DNA from: Platynereis dumerilii
Lineage: Eukaryota; Annelida; Polychaeta; Phyllodocida; Nereididae
DNA length: 64,000 nt
Direction: 5' to 3'
Assembly: GCA_026936325.1 (NCBI GenBank)
Contig: JAPTHN010000076.1
Coordinates: 1,674,001-1,738,000 of the forward strand
Shown here: positions 1 through 12,073 of the stretch, in pieces
Position numbering within the stretch: the first letter of the stretch is position 1
Layout: every line of letters starts with the position of its first letter
Translations under genes and position numbers: made by a program
Notes under the pieces: generated by a model
Seen by the model: only the letters and a program-made list of their open reading frames with translations
What the model was told of the DNA's origin: nothing
The model's database searches: none

Positions 1-70
1 GGGCTCTCCAGCCAATGACGTCACATCCAAGGCAGCCACCAGGGGGATCACAATGGCGCCGACCATGACT
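1..70. promoter_or_regulatory. possible promoter-like patch (CCAAT + CRE)
   Basis: A CCAAT box runs directly into a palindromic CRE-type site (GCCAATGACGTCAC, about 11-24), and ATGGCGCC follows at about 53. These are common proximal-promoter words in animals. No TATA box, CpG island or open reading frame supports a gene starting here, and the left side is cut by the window edge, so this may be chance. Confidence 0.18.
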
Positions 71-1600
71 CCACAGTGTGTTTGTCACATTGCTCTGGGC
101 CTGGTGAGGTGTGGGCTGTTGTAAAAAAAGTTTAACATTTCGATTTTTTGCCTCATTTTGCTTCTTGTAAAGGGTTAACAGCTTGTGTTTCCATTCCCCT
201 TTAATAAACGTCCGATTTTCAAAATTTAAAAACGTGCGTATATCAAATAACACCCCCGCATTCAGTGCACTCATTTATTTGGCTCTATTTGCAATATTAA
301 GCTCGCAAAATGCGTATCGGCGCATAACGGTTTGAGGATGCAAAATTTCTAAAACCAGTGAGAACAACAAACTTTCTTCTTCTATTTGCAAATCCAGGAT
401 TATTTTTGGAGGGGAGATACTTCCTCATTTTTTTTAAAGAAATGGAGTTTACTTTTTTAGGTTGCAGAAATAACTGAAGTTTACTTTTATTTCACAAATC
501 CTTATAGTTGTGTCAGATTTTCATAAAACAGAGGAAGGGGTCTTGGAATTTTTTTCTGTGGCCAACTATTCATAGAAATGCCTACTTTGAGATATAAAAA
601 CTTTTTATTACATGTCTTATGCCCTCAGGTTCATGGTAAGATCGATACATTACCCTTTTTTAAGGGTACTTTTCTTGTTATGGCTGCATAACGTAAGTAA
701 CGGCATACTAGCATTTGTGTCACACTTGAGCAGAGATTTGAAAAATTCTCTCAACTGGTCTAGCAGTAGAAATTGAAGTGGGACCATTTATTCTGCTGGA
801 ATGGAATGCAGCAAGGAGTTGTTGTATGACCAACTTTTATGGCCATTCATGCTCCTCCCGAATTGTTGTTTGGCACTTACTCATGTGATAGTTCCTCAGA
901 GGAGTCAATTGATACTAAATTTGCCCGACAAAGGACCACCAATGGTCTCTTGGCTGTGGTACTATACAGTCAACCCTCCTCTATCATATCAATGTGGAAT
1001 AATAAAATGGTATGTATGCATCACATGAGTGTTGGGAAAAGATACTCTCTACCGCACATGATGTATTGAATCAAGATTGAATAAGACAAAAATCTTCCAT
1101 ACTTTTTATTATCCTTGTCGTCATTTGATTAGGGTCATCTTTTGAGTAGATATTTCAGTAATTAATACTAAATCCAATCCTTTCATGCAAATTTGGCATT
1201 TATCCTAATGGTTCATTCCAACAGTAGTGATAAACACCAAGAGACAAAATTTCTATCTCTAATCTCACATTTTCACCAGAGTCCCATGTTTGCACCAGAC
1301 AAGCATTTTAATTTTATCATACAGAGGCATTCACATATCAATACAAGATGTATGAATATCGCACCTTAGAAAATCTAAAATAATAAAATAAACTTTCTCA
1401 ATAGGGATAGACATATATCGATTAATTATATCAGGACACCAATGGGTTGCTAAAAAAGGCTAGAACATATCCTTTCATTACGACTGGAATTGTATCTTAC
1501 ACTCTACAGATTGACATTCCATGACTGTCACAACCGTATAACTTATTTCAGAGAATCACAATATAAAAAAAAATATATGACAAAAAATTGTATTTTTTTC
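71..1600. other. unassigned AT-rich DNA
   Basis: I see no convincing coding sequence, repeat or RNA gene. The short open frames (for example 801-1069) overlap one another in different frames, have no domain resemblance and no splice-site pattern. An AATAAA word lies near 203 but nothing upstream in the window can be tied to it. Confidence 0.5.
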
Positions 1601-2481
1601 TTATCTTTCCTTTTTATAACATGAGTATCTTCCCTTTTTGTACTCAGTAATAGCGTCTGGACGAGTGCTGAAAAGATTCTTTAAATTCTGTCTCTTTGGT
1701 TTCTAAGGCAACTGAAGTGTATCTCTACAGTGTGGCACATAATTATGTCCCAGAGTATTTTGTTCTCCATTAGTAGAAAAACACCTCTGAGACTTTATTT
1801 TCCTCATGTTTCTGATTTCTATACCAAAAAACAGTTATCACCTATCCTTTTGTTACTTTTTCAAACTATGCTTCCCTCACACGCATTTAACATATCACAG
1901 GCACAATAAATAGAAAGACATATAAAAGCCTTTTATGAATCTCTCAAAGATGCGCTTAATGCCAAACCAGTTTATTACTTTGTTTTATCACAAGGCATCG
2001 AAAATCAATCGAAGATCATTTTGTGGTTCTTGATGGAAAATCTCCAAAAAAAATAGGAACTTTATGCCTTCCCAATAGGGATAAAAGAAGTACATAGGGA
2101 GATTTATTGGTTATGAAAAGGCTATGAAAATCTCTTATCATTACGATGATATGCCCCAAATGCACAGGGATTCAATAGTTTTGTGTGATAGGATTAAACC
2201 GCACAGATGGCTCTCTTACTTATCAGCAAGGTTTAAACCCCAGGAAAAAGTTAAAAGCATTCACTTTCATATAAAAACCAAAAAACATGACATTGTCTAC
2301 AATGTAAAAATACTTGTCAATTTCGATGAATCAATGTATAAAACATTAGTTGCACTGATGGGAATTTTGCAACATCAATAAAAATCAATGAAGTGAAGCT
2401 GTTTACACAGATCTATATTAAACTGCGTTCTATAGAGACCAACCAGACCAACACAGTTGCACAATGTACATACTTGCTCTA

Positions 2482-2596
2482 CACTCAAAAAAATGTCGGA
2501 ACAAAATTGGTTTTTTAGATTCAAAATGTTTTTTTGAAAATGCAAAACCAACATGGAGATTTGAAAAACAAATTTTGTCCCAATTTTTTTATAGTG
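2482..2596. mobile_element. short palindromic MITE, TA target duplication
   Basis: A 115-bp near-palindrome. The left end reads CACTCAAAAAAATGTCGG and the right end is its diverged inverse, ending in AGTG; each end is flanked by TA (2480-2481 and 2597-2598). TA duplication and CACT ends fit a non-autonomous Tc1/mariner-type MITE. It has no coding capacity. Confidence 0.55.
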
Positions 2597-4827
2597 TATG
2601 TATGTGTCCCTTCCAAGAATTTAGTACATATCTTGCATATCATTTACAAAGGGAACACCCAGTCACTCGAACTATAAGCAAGGTAGCCAGAGGGCAACAT
2701 AACACAGCTCAATGTATTTCTAAAATGGCATCAGATAGACACCAAGTTGGGTATTAACCTTGACCATGATTTGTTAGGAATAAACTGAGATGCAAAAGCT
2801 CACTGGACTAATAAAAGTAACATAAAAATCGATTTTGATGAAACGGGTGCATCATCCCCCAAGTAGAGCTGAATTTGCTGACCAAGATATATGGAGACTG
2901 ATGAACAATGACTTTAACCAACATACATGATATCTTCCTATAAGATCAGGCATGCAGCCTTGCACAGCTGAGCAATGCTATTCCCATGGAAAAACTTTAT
3001 TGACATGCAAAATCGTTATGACAATGCAGCAATTACAAAATGTCTTTATTGTTACAGAAAACTGGAGACAATTGATCTTGTATGATGGTCACTCCAACTT
3101 TCTATAAAAATGGAAGCATTCGTGGCCATTTCGACTTTGGCACACCATGAAAAAACAATACAAGATTTCTCTTCTTTTTCATAATCAAAATAATAGTGAA
3201 TCTTGGAGTAGAATGACATTATTTTTAATGCATAGCATTGCGGACATAATTTTAAAAAATGTTAATATCAGTTGACAGGTCTGCAGCACTTTATTAAAAA
3301 GCCAAGTTTCATGTACAGTTCCGCCTGTAAATAAGTGAATTGCATGATATTGAGCCATTGCATCAATGCTAAACATCCTTAACAAAACTGTTTCTGCAAG
3401 CATGAATTCTCATCCGATGAGAAAGAAACGTATTGGGTCATAAAGGCCCATATGTGAGGCATTTGGGGAACAATGACAGTCAATTTCCTTTGCAGTAGTC
3501 GGAGTTAGGTATGAGTAAAAATCTTTGATAAGTAAGTGAACCATCCGTCCATATGATTTAACATTGGACCTCTGTGTTTCACAGTCAATGGTTACAGTTT
3601 TAACCCTTCGTATGTTCAGCCTCTGTAAACTTTATTAATAACAACTCAGAAGTCAAAACCCCTATCCATCTTGTCAAACAATTAACTGCCTCCTATCATC
3701 CCAATTACAAAACATGATAGGGGTTATGGATTTGAATGTATCTGCTTTGGTGTGATTGCATAAATGGTGCAAGGTATAATAGCATTGTATTAGTGCATGC
3801 ACTTGGTAATCATCAGAAGATTTCTAGAAGTTCTCATGAAAGTATTCATGAATAGGAATACTTTCATTTTTTCCAAGAAGTATTTGAAAGCGAATGTGAA
3901 TACAATGACACCTGTATTCATCTGTAATCCATTACGAATACAGAACATGATTACCCCAGGTCTGCCAAGAAGCTAAAGACACTTTGGTTACACCTACATT
4001 AGCAATAATTAGCAATAAAATATTGATAAATCGATTTGGTTTAAATGCCACTTTAAAGAAAACACATAAATGATATAGATAATTTCTTATCATAGTAAAA
4101 TCTACAGACACGATAGTTTAAAGGTAAAACCTTAACAAGATTTCCAAAACGGCAAAAGCCTGCACAAGTTTTAACTAGGTCAGTACTACATGTTTTAGAC
4201 CAACAACAATCATTTACTGGAAAAGGGGAATCTAAAGTTCGCCATTTTTTGTCTGTCATTATACTGAATACCATTATAGCCAAACAATCGAGAGTTTTCC
4301 AAGAACCTTGTTTGTTCCCTTTTTAAGAAACTCACTCTTGTATTTTCAGGATAGCACATCTTTTTTAAAAAACTTGTTGATCAATGGACTTCCAATGAAA
4401 AACACCTTTCACAAAATGTCTGGATTTTAGGAAGGTGTTTCTTTTCATTGTGACATGTGCACATTTCTAGACTGTTGCTACAATGACAAAGATAACACTC
4501 TGCCCATTCTGCGAGTCATGGTTCGGGGAGACTTGATAACTTTTCTCCCTCTATCACTGTCACAGCTGGAACTGTAGTGGACCTGTTTATCTCAGCATGA
4601 ATGGAAACAGCGAGAACTGGTGATATTACACAGACTTCTACGGTCAATTTGTAGCACAACAAGTTTTCTGCTAAAGTGCTTCGAATAAGATATTATGTAT
4701 ATATGACGGGATGAAATGTGACTGAATGACGACGTAGTTTGGTGTAATTGAGAACAGAAAATTGGGTTTCTCATGGGAACCTTCTACAAAAATGAATACG
4801 TATCAATTAACAGCTGCGTCTTTTCAG

Positions 4828-4943
4828 TAGGGTCGCAGAAATTATCATGGGCAATGCATACAGTCCCATTTCCAGGACAAACTGTCTTGAATTGCTGGAA
4901 CAATCATTGCTGGTCATACACTGCTTATTTTTGGAAAAATGAA
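4828..4943 (+). pseudogene. candidate immunoglobulin-like domain exon, probably relic
   Basis: The stretch is open for 38 codons and is bounded by a pyrimidine-rich acceptor (CTGCGTCTTTTCAG, ending 4827) and a textbook donor (GAA|GTAAGTA, GT at 4944). The translation contains FPGQTVLNC followed eleven residues later by YTAYFWKNE, which looks like the B-strand cysteine and C-strand tryptophan of an Ig domain. Diverged copies lie at 19060-19470 (interrupted by a hAT MITE) and 23615-23690. The copy at 23.6 kb keeps a similar layout, while the one at 19 kb is disrupted. No partner exons could be assembled. The Ig reading is inference from a weak motif; the splice signals are seen directly. A chance open frame is the main alternative. 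Confidence 0.22.
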
Positions 4944-5609
4944 GTAAGTAAAAAAAATCCTTAGCTTAAAGATAAGAACGTGAAGAAATAGAGATTGAAA
5001 TAAGTCACTTGCGTGTGGAGAAACAAAGAACGTTATACAGCATTTCTTCATCTGAACAACGTAGTTACTCTTTTGGAAAAAGATTTTTTAACTTGCAAAA
5101 TGTAAAAAATTGCATAAGGTATTCATAACCACTTATCAAATTTTTTCCTAAGCTTTCGTGCTCGTTTCTTGCACTAACAATTTAATAATATACTTTAAGA
5201 GTAGCAAATGTTTGCAAAAGAATAGAGTACAAGTTAAGCAAGCAATTTCACTGATTTATATTCTCTGTATGGAAAACAGAAAATACCGATGTCCCATATA
5301 TCTGGAACGTTTTTTTGTTATGCCTATAATAATAATGTGGTGATAAATACAGCAATTCAGTCTTGCTTATCAGCAAAAATCTTTGCTTGGAAGATTTGTT
5401 CAAAGGAGAGCTGAGAGATTTGTTTGGCAGTCCATTCGGAACATATAAAAGTTTCAATAGGAATAGAGTTAATTATCATCATGTCCAAGATATATATAAA
5501 AACTTCAAGCAAAGAATGTGCTTGCTACTAAACTTTGTTTTACTACAGACCTTTACAGCAGGCAATGTAAGCCTAAATTGTACGCCAAAATTAGCCAAGG
5601 TGCATAATA

Positions 5610-6888
5610 CACTCTTGATCAAAATGCTGGAATAATTTGGATTTTCAAAGTCTAAGGATTTCTAAGTTCTAAAATTTGTGATTGAATGTGTGGAATTGCA
5701 AAGATTTTTTCCTCAGACATTAGATTTATGTATTAATGATATCATTAACCATTTTAGTTGCTGAGAATTATTTGAAAACTTTCTTTGAGTGACCCGGAAA
5801 AATTGATCATTTTTAGTAAAAAATCATCAAAAATCGCATAGTGGCTCAACAACACAGACATAAAATTTCAACATACGCAAAAAATCTCAACTTAATCTTG
5901 ATGTGTACAACCAATAAACATGACAATATCATGTTGAATGTAACATCCGTGACCTCAGCCTTCACTTAACTTGACATGGATTCCGCCAAGCTGTTTTTTG
6001 CTTCTTTTTGACCGAAATGGCCATTCTGCAGTGAAAGTCACTTGCTCCTGGTCCAGAGTAGTTGGCTGGACCTCCATCTTGTGCACAGAATGGTCAAAGA
6101 TGTCCCTTTAATGTTATTTAGGTTCATATCAGGTGCAGTTGCCAATAACGACAAATTCTCAATTTTCTAAATTTTCAAGGTTTAGAAGGATTTGTGGTGC
6201 ACTACGAGCTTGAGAATTGCCATAAATGAATAAAATGTTTCAACTGAAGTGTTCTCTACACTTAGGTATCATTTCCTCTTCCAACAAGTGTACACTCTTT
6301 ACAAAAATGCTGGAATATTTTGTGAATTTTTCAAGTAACTTCCATCTCAGGCAATATGTCCTAGCACATAATTCACAGAGCCTATCGAGAAATGTTTGTG
6401 TGATGGGAAGGTGGCCAGATACTGTCTGAAAACTGCCTCATGGCCACAAGGGCTCAGGGTGGCGGTTTAATGCTTGTTTTGTGTGTCATCCATTATGATG
6501 GAAACTTGTGTCTGGCAGTGTGGTATAGAAGCGTCTCCTATCTAAGTTTGCCGGAAGAGGAAATGGTACCTCAGTGAAGGGAACACTTCGGTTGAAACAT
6601 TTTATTCATTTATGGCTACTCTGAAGCTGGTAGGGCACCACAAATTCTTCAAAACCTTGAAAATTGAGAAAATTGAGAATTTGTCGTTAATCAATTTTTC
6701 CGAGTCACCCAAACAAAGTTTTCAAATAATTCTCAGCAACTAAAAACGGTTTATGATATCATTTATACATAAATCTAATGTCTGAGGAAAAAATCTTTGC
6801 CATTCCACTCAATCAATCACCAATTTTAGAACTTTGAAGTCCTGACACCTTGAAAATCCAAATTATTCCAGCATTTTGATCAAGAGTG
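5610..6888. mobile_element. foldback MITE with long inverted arms, TA target duplication
   Basis: The ends are inverted repeats starting CACTCTTGATCAAAATGC and flanked by TA on both sides (5608-5609 and 6889-6890). The arms match well inward: 5640-5815 pairs with 6690-6860, and 6125-6240 pairs with 6590-6690. Nearly the whole 1.28 kb can therefore fold on itself. No transposase frame is visible. The TA duplication and CACT ends fit a non-autonomous Tc1/mariner relative. Confidence 0.7.
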
Positions 6889-7002
6889 TACTTGTGTGAT
6901 ACAACAGTATTTCCTCTTAGCGACACCACTTCGTCAGAAATTGAGAGGATGTTCATGGGGTGAAATTAGGGGGTCTGGACTTGCTTATTACTTTGGTGCT
7001 CA

Positions 7003-7540
7003 TCAGGAATTTTGAACACAAACATTGATTAAATACAACTAAATTGAATTAAACTATCACAATTTGTTGAACCGTGTTCAGAAAAAAACTAAGGACTCTA
7101 TATCAAATGGGCTGGACAAGGCTGCACCTCCTTCCCAGTCTTCCGGCCACTGTTCTAACATGTATATATTTTTCATTATTTGGCATGTTCACGAATTCGT
7201 GGAGGTGTAAAAACGAACAAGAACGAATTCGTGGACATGAAAAAACAAGCATAGGTGCTCGTGTACGTGCTTATTACTTTGGTTTTCATCACTAATTTTT
7301 TACACAAACATTGATTACATACAACTAAATTGAATTAAACTATCACAATTTGTTGAACCGTGTTCAGAAAAAACTAGGGACTCTATATCAAATGGGCTGA
7401 AGAAGGCTGCACCTCCTTCCCAGTCTTCCAGCCACTGTTCTAACATGTATATATTTGTCAATATTTGGCATTTTCACGAATTCGTGGAGGTGTAACAACG
7501 AGCAAGAACGAATTCGTGGACGTGAAAAAACGAGCATACA
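7003..7540. repeat. direct tandem duplication, period about 286 bp
   Basis: The block starting AAACTATCACAATTTGTTG occurs at 7051 and again at 7337, with near identity over more than 200 bp on either side. The unit includes flanking DNA plus the left end of the element at 7449-8803, so the duplication arose after that element inserted. Confidence 0.75.
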
Positions 7541-8803
7541 CTGTAAAATTTGAAAACTGTGTTGAAGCTATAATTTGAGCTGTCTGAGAATGTTCATAAT
7601 TTTCAGGCTATGATAGCTCAATCCTATAAGTTGTCAAGGTATAATAGCTCAATGCTGTAAGTTGTCCAAACGAATCATAACATTAAGCTGTGAAAACACG
7701 AAAGCTTCAGTTGTTGCAGATAGCTTGACATCTCAGTCATGCCACATATAGCGCCATCTATAACAAGCACTTCTCATAAGACTGCATTTAGTTTTAAATA
7801 ATTATTTACTTACAAGAAAAAAGAACATTTATATTACACTATCCCAGAGAAAAAATTAGTAGCACACTTCTTTAGCTGGTTACTTTTTTATTTTTATCTC
7901 TCTTAAATTAATTTGTGGGAGTAATTAGATGCATACTTTCACTCGTCAACCAACATTTCCAAGTCAAAGTATGTTCAAATACAGGCTTCTAGCACTGTAT
8001 ACCAACTGAGATGAGCCACAGGCCATTGGGATTTATTCACAAGAAATTAATTTTTAAATCTCCGTGTGATGCAATGGTCTTTGTTGAATGCATCTTGTGT
8101 CTGTCCATGGTGTGCTAAAATAGAGCATACTGGATCAGGTACATCCCCTTGAGAGATCAAACAATATTTTGGGATTACAGCCCATATTAATAAATAACTT
8201 AATAAGACAGGTCACACAAATATAAATCAAAAGCAACTAAAAATAAGTCAACACAGCTCAAAATTTTGAGTTGTGTCAGCTTGGATCAATAAGTCAACAA
8301 AACTCAATATTTTGAGCTGTAAGTCAACACAGCTCATTGTTTTGAGTTTTCTCAGCTTGAATACCTTAGTCAACATAGCTTAGTATTTTGAGCTATCTCA
8401 GCTCGGTATTTTGAGTCATCTCAGCTTAAAACATTAATCTATGTTAGCTCAATCAACTTGTGCAACCATCTCACTCAATCAATTGAGCTGAATCAGCGAG
8501 TCCGATTTTACAGTGTAGGTCCTCGTGTACATGTATAAACTAACACTCGTGAATGTACTTTATTATTCATTCGTGTATCTGCAAATACTAACATTCATGG
8601 AAGTGCTATATAATTAGGGTTTAGTGCTAAAATTAGGTTTAGAGTTAGTTTTAGCCAAGTTTAAGGTTGCAATGTTCGTAACTACACATACGCAAATTCG
8701 TGAATAGCAATATTACACACTTACACGAATGCTAAATTTATGTATATGTTCGTTTTTGCAGGTTCACAAATTCGTCTAAACGCCAAATAGTGAAAAATAT
8801 GTA
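7449..8803. mobile_element. TIR element with CACGAATTCGTG motifs, interrupted by a MITE
   Basis: The left end (TATATTTGTCAATATTTGGC) and the inverse of the right end (ACATATTTTTCACTATTTGG) match over about 50 bp, including ACGAATTYGTG. The palindrome CACGAATTCGTG or near versions recur at about 7188, 7222, 7475, 7508, 8690 and 8771, clustered at both ends like subterminal binding sites. The middle was split by a second element at 7539-8515. No coding sequence is visible, so this is non-autonomous. The target duplication could not be resolved. Confidence 0.5.
7539..8515. mobile_element. MITE with CACTGTAAAAT termini (nested)
   Basis: The ends are CACTGTAAAAT and its inverse ATTTTACAGTG, flanked by TA at 7537-7538 and 8516-8517. 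The interior repeats short words such as TTGAGCTGT, GTCAACACAGCTCA and CTCACTCAATCA. A shorter relative lies at 9026-9233, and end-less fragments lie at about 22330-22410 and 39845-40030. It carries no transposase frame. Confidence 0.65.
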
Positions 8804-8839
8804 CCTCCTATTCTAATAAACACCATTCGTCCCACCCTG

Positions 8840-9020
8840 TTGCAAATGCTCAAGAAAATAATCATAATGTAACATGACAGATAAGGCCAAAACAGTCCGA
8901 GCAAAACTTGTTCAAGGTTCACTTGTGTATTATTTCCCCTCTGTGACAGTTAACTTATCTTTTGGCTACTTCTCAAGGCCAATGGTCAGAACCTTGTAAA
9001 CCAGAAAAAGATGATTTGTT
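8840..9020. repeat. dispersed segment recurring four times in the window
   Basis: A stretch with ATAATGTAACATGACAGATA and TATCTTTTGGCTACTTCTCA recurs at about 22060-22240 and 38745-38900, and in part at about 33235-33330. It belongs to the segmental duplication network. No termini or coding content are seen. Confidence 0.6.
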
Positions 9021-9025
9021 TTGCA

Positions 9026-9233
9026 CACTGTAAAATTTTTAATTCTGAGTCAGCTTAAACGATTGAGTGAGATGGTTGCAAAATTCCTTTGAGTTATCAT
9101 AGCTTGTTGTTTAAAGTTATAACAACGAAAAGATTATCATAACTCAAAACATCAAGCTATGTTAGCTCAAACAATTTTTGCAACCATCTCACTCAATCAT
9201 TTGAGCTAACTCAACTTTTCAGATTTTACAGTG
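9026..9233. mobile_element. MITE with CACTGTAAAAT termini, CA flanks
   Basis: A 208-bp palindromic element of the same family as 7539-8515: ends CACTGTAAAAT and ATTTTACAGTG, with subterminal GATTGAGTGAGATGGTTGCA on one side and its inverse on the other. The flanking dinucleotide is CA on both sides (9024-9025, 9234-9235) rather than TA. Confidence 0.65.
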
Positions 9234-10387
9234 CATAAACTCCAGAGGATAAATACTTGTGCATTTGTTGCGCCCATGTGTAGCCAATACATGTAGAATA
9301 AGCCTGATTTTTGAAAATCGGGTTGAGCAGGTCTGATCTTCCATACTTGATACAATATTGTTCTTTTGTTCCAATACGCAAGACTGACCAGATATAAATA
9401 GACCAAATTTAATTGTGATAATAAAAGGTGGTTTTGCTTTCTAGGCATGACAATTATATTTCTACTTCTACTTATCTAAAGGATGTCAAAGAACTGAAAT
9501 ATCGGTCAGACTTGAACAAGTCTCACCGTAATGCATTTTTCAGTTAAACAATATCTAACAACGAAAACAAACTTTTTTTCTTACATGCCTTTCATTTTGA
9601 TGACACAGTTAAGTTATCTTCCAATTTTTGTACTCAGTAATTGTGTCTGGGTGAGTGTTGAAAAGATTCTTGAAAATCTGTTTCTATTTTTGGCTGGCAC
9701 ATAATTATGTGTCACAGTATCTGGTTGCCTGTTTGTAGAAAAACACTTCTCAACAGACATCTCAGACTTTTTTGTTTAATTTCATTATAATTTTTGTGTT
9801 TCTGATAGCAAATACAATTGATATGACATTTTCTTTTTATTTCTTCAAGCTACATGTGCTTCCTTTACGTTTCATTGTCTGACATGTAACTTGGCTATAT
9901 CACAAACACCACAGGTCATACAAGCATTTCATGAAACTTTAAGCTAGGTTTTTTTTTATGACAAGAGATCATTGCAAAAACAATGAGAGATCATTTCATG
10001 GTTCCTTTGGGAAATCTAAAAAGACAATAGTAGCTCTATGCCTTACCAATAGGGACCGAAAGAGGAGAAAGGGAGATTTATCGGTTATAAAAAGGCTATG
10101 ATAGTCTCTTACCTTAAGATGATATGCCCTGAATGCACAGGGATTCAATAGTTTTATGTGATAGTAGTAAGCCGCATTGATGGCATGAAAATTCTCCATC
10201 TTACCTTCATCAGTGAAGATGCCATCCATGCTAATTGCATCATTCCTAAATAGATCATCTATCAACTAAGATCTGAACATAGGGGCCCTACAAGGCACAT
10301 GTTCAGTGTATGACATAACATTACAATACATTCAAAATCAAGGAGGTGGAACTTTTGGAACAGACGGATACAATGTACCAGCATGCA

Positions 10388-10540
10388 ATGCGATTGGTGC
10401 AGAACAACAAGACAAGACAAGACATATATTTCTTCCTGAAACATACAGGTTGTTACAGTAAAGAGGGAGGACATCTCTAAGACAAGATTTTTGTCGCTAG
10501 CGAGATGCCCCCCTAAAAAAAGAAGACTAGTTGTCATTGC
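10388..10540 (-). mobile_element. possible LINE 3'-end fragment
   Basis: The stretch begins with a short tandem tail (AAGACAAGACAAGACA) and contains AAGACAAGATTTTTGTCGCT. A close relative of the latter occurs at 12575-12605, where it lies behind a similar simple repeat. This is typical of 5'-truncated LINE 3' ends on the minus strand. There is no coding portion, so the assignment is tentative. Confidence 0.35.
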
Positions 10541-11266
10541 AGAGAGGCCCATGAGGTTTAGATGTAAAGTGCTTAATATGTACTTTCCCTCTAAATTACA
10601 AACTATATATATCTAAGCAATGTACATCTGTGGTAACCAGTGCTATCATTCATGAGTGTGTGAGAGGAGGCAAAGTAAAGCAAAAAACATCACAAAATGG
10701 TAAGGTGGTAAAAGTTTGCTAGACCTTGAAAACAAATAATGTATGTGTGCATATGAACAATTCCAGGCACCCAAATTCCCATTTTCTGTATTACTCCATT
10801 TACACCAGGGTGGAAGGGTCCTTTCCTGTACAGGGCCCTCTCTCATTGGGGCACTTTAACTTAAACTTAAAGGCTCCCTGCATGCCACCCCCCCCTGAGT
10901 GGATGGGCCTGTGGCATCTGCCACTCTGCCACATAAGCTAGCCCGCCCCTGAACAATTCTGTACTTATTTAATGAGGGAACAGCCAGACACTCGAACCAG
11001 AAGCAAGGTAGCCAGTGGGCAGCATGACATGGCTCAATGTACTTCTAAAATGGCATCAGATAGATGCCAAGTTGGGTATTAACCTTGACCATGATTTGTT
11101 GTGATTAAACTTAGATGGAAAGGCAACCTGGACTAATAAAAGTTACATAAAAATCAATTTTGAATAAATGGATGCATGGTCTCTTGAGAAAGACCCACAT
11201 TTGCAGACTAAAACATGTACATGTACAAGGATATATGAATGTTGACTTTGACAAAAATACATACTA

Positions 11267-11975
11267 CAGTGAGTTAATGTAAAAATTTTGGCAAAATTAC
11301 AATAAATCTGAATTAATCAATTTTCTGTGAACTTTAAAAGCACAAAATAATAATTTCCTTTAAATATTCATGAAAAATAACATTTTTTGTCTCAGGCTGG
11401 AAATATATGTGCTTTCATGCAATTTCAGTCAATTATAGGCCTATGAATAGCCTATTAAGAGCCATATTTGGTACCCATCCCTGGAGCCACGCTGTGACAA
11501 CAGCTGTAACAAAACTAATTTTTAATATTGTTTTCTGAGGCCTCCAAAAACAATTATCTTTGAGGTAGCCCTTTTTTTGGCTAAAAACAGACAAAATGTT
11601 GTTTTCCCGCCAAAAAAGAGGCTGAAATTTTGGCGGGAAAACCAGTTTTTGGCTATTTTTAGACCAATAAGGGCTATCTCAAAATTTTCCCTATACAAAA
11701 TTGATTTTTTTGGCCTTAGAATTTGTTTTGTTATAGCTGTTGCCATAGGGTGGCGCCAGGGGTGTGTGCCAAATATGGCTATTTATAGGCTATTTATAGG
11801 CCTATAATGCCCTGAAATTGCATGAAGGCAAAAATATCTCCAGCGCGAGACAAAAAAATATTAATTTTCATGAATATTTTTAAGAAATAGTCATTCTGTG
11901 GCTTAAAACATCACAGGGAATTAAATAATTTGGAATTTTTCTAATTTTTGCTTTAATTTTTACATTAACTCACTG
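11267..11975. mobile_element. fully palindromic foldback element
   Basis: The left end CAGTGAGTTAATGTAAAAAT matches the inverse of the right end. The match continues through the centre, including a pair of TTTGGCGGGAAAAC / GTTTTCCCGCCAAA words and TTTGAGGTAGCCC / GGGCTATCTCAAA, so the whole 709 bp can form one hairpin. The mirror-image open frames inside it follow from the palindrome and are not genes. Target duplication is unclear. Confidence 0.65.
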
Positions 11976-12073
11976 GAGTAATAACACTGTTAGTCCTACT
12001 GTGTCAACACATCACATTAAACAACATGTGATCATGTAATCTCAAAGGCAAACTGAAAGATTAAGTTCACAGG

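Larger units (their letters stand above)
1600..5500. repeat. segmental duplication, copy A
   Basis: Blocks here recur in the same order at 9.6-20.4 kb. Examples: a stretch near 1630 matches 9616; 2085-2160 matches 10055-10130; 2650-2850 matches 10976-11170 at roughly 85 percent identity by eye; 4316-4600 matches 14150-14440; 5345-5480 matches 20305-20440. Unrelated spacer between blocks differs in length because of later insertions in copy B. A run of about 60 bp at 4508-4570 is nearly unchanged between the copies, which hints at an old functional segment. This is ancient low-copy duplication, not a classical transposon, since no termini are visible. Confidence 0.65.

Noticed and set aside
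11522-11807. Mirror-image open frames on both strands
   Set aside because: They result from the palindrome of the foldback element at 11267-11975; the two translations are versions of the same sequence.
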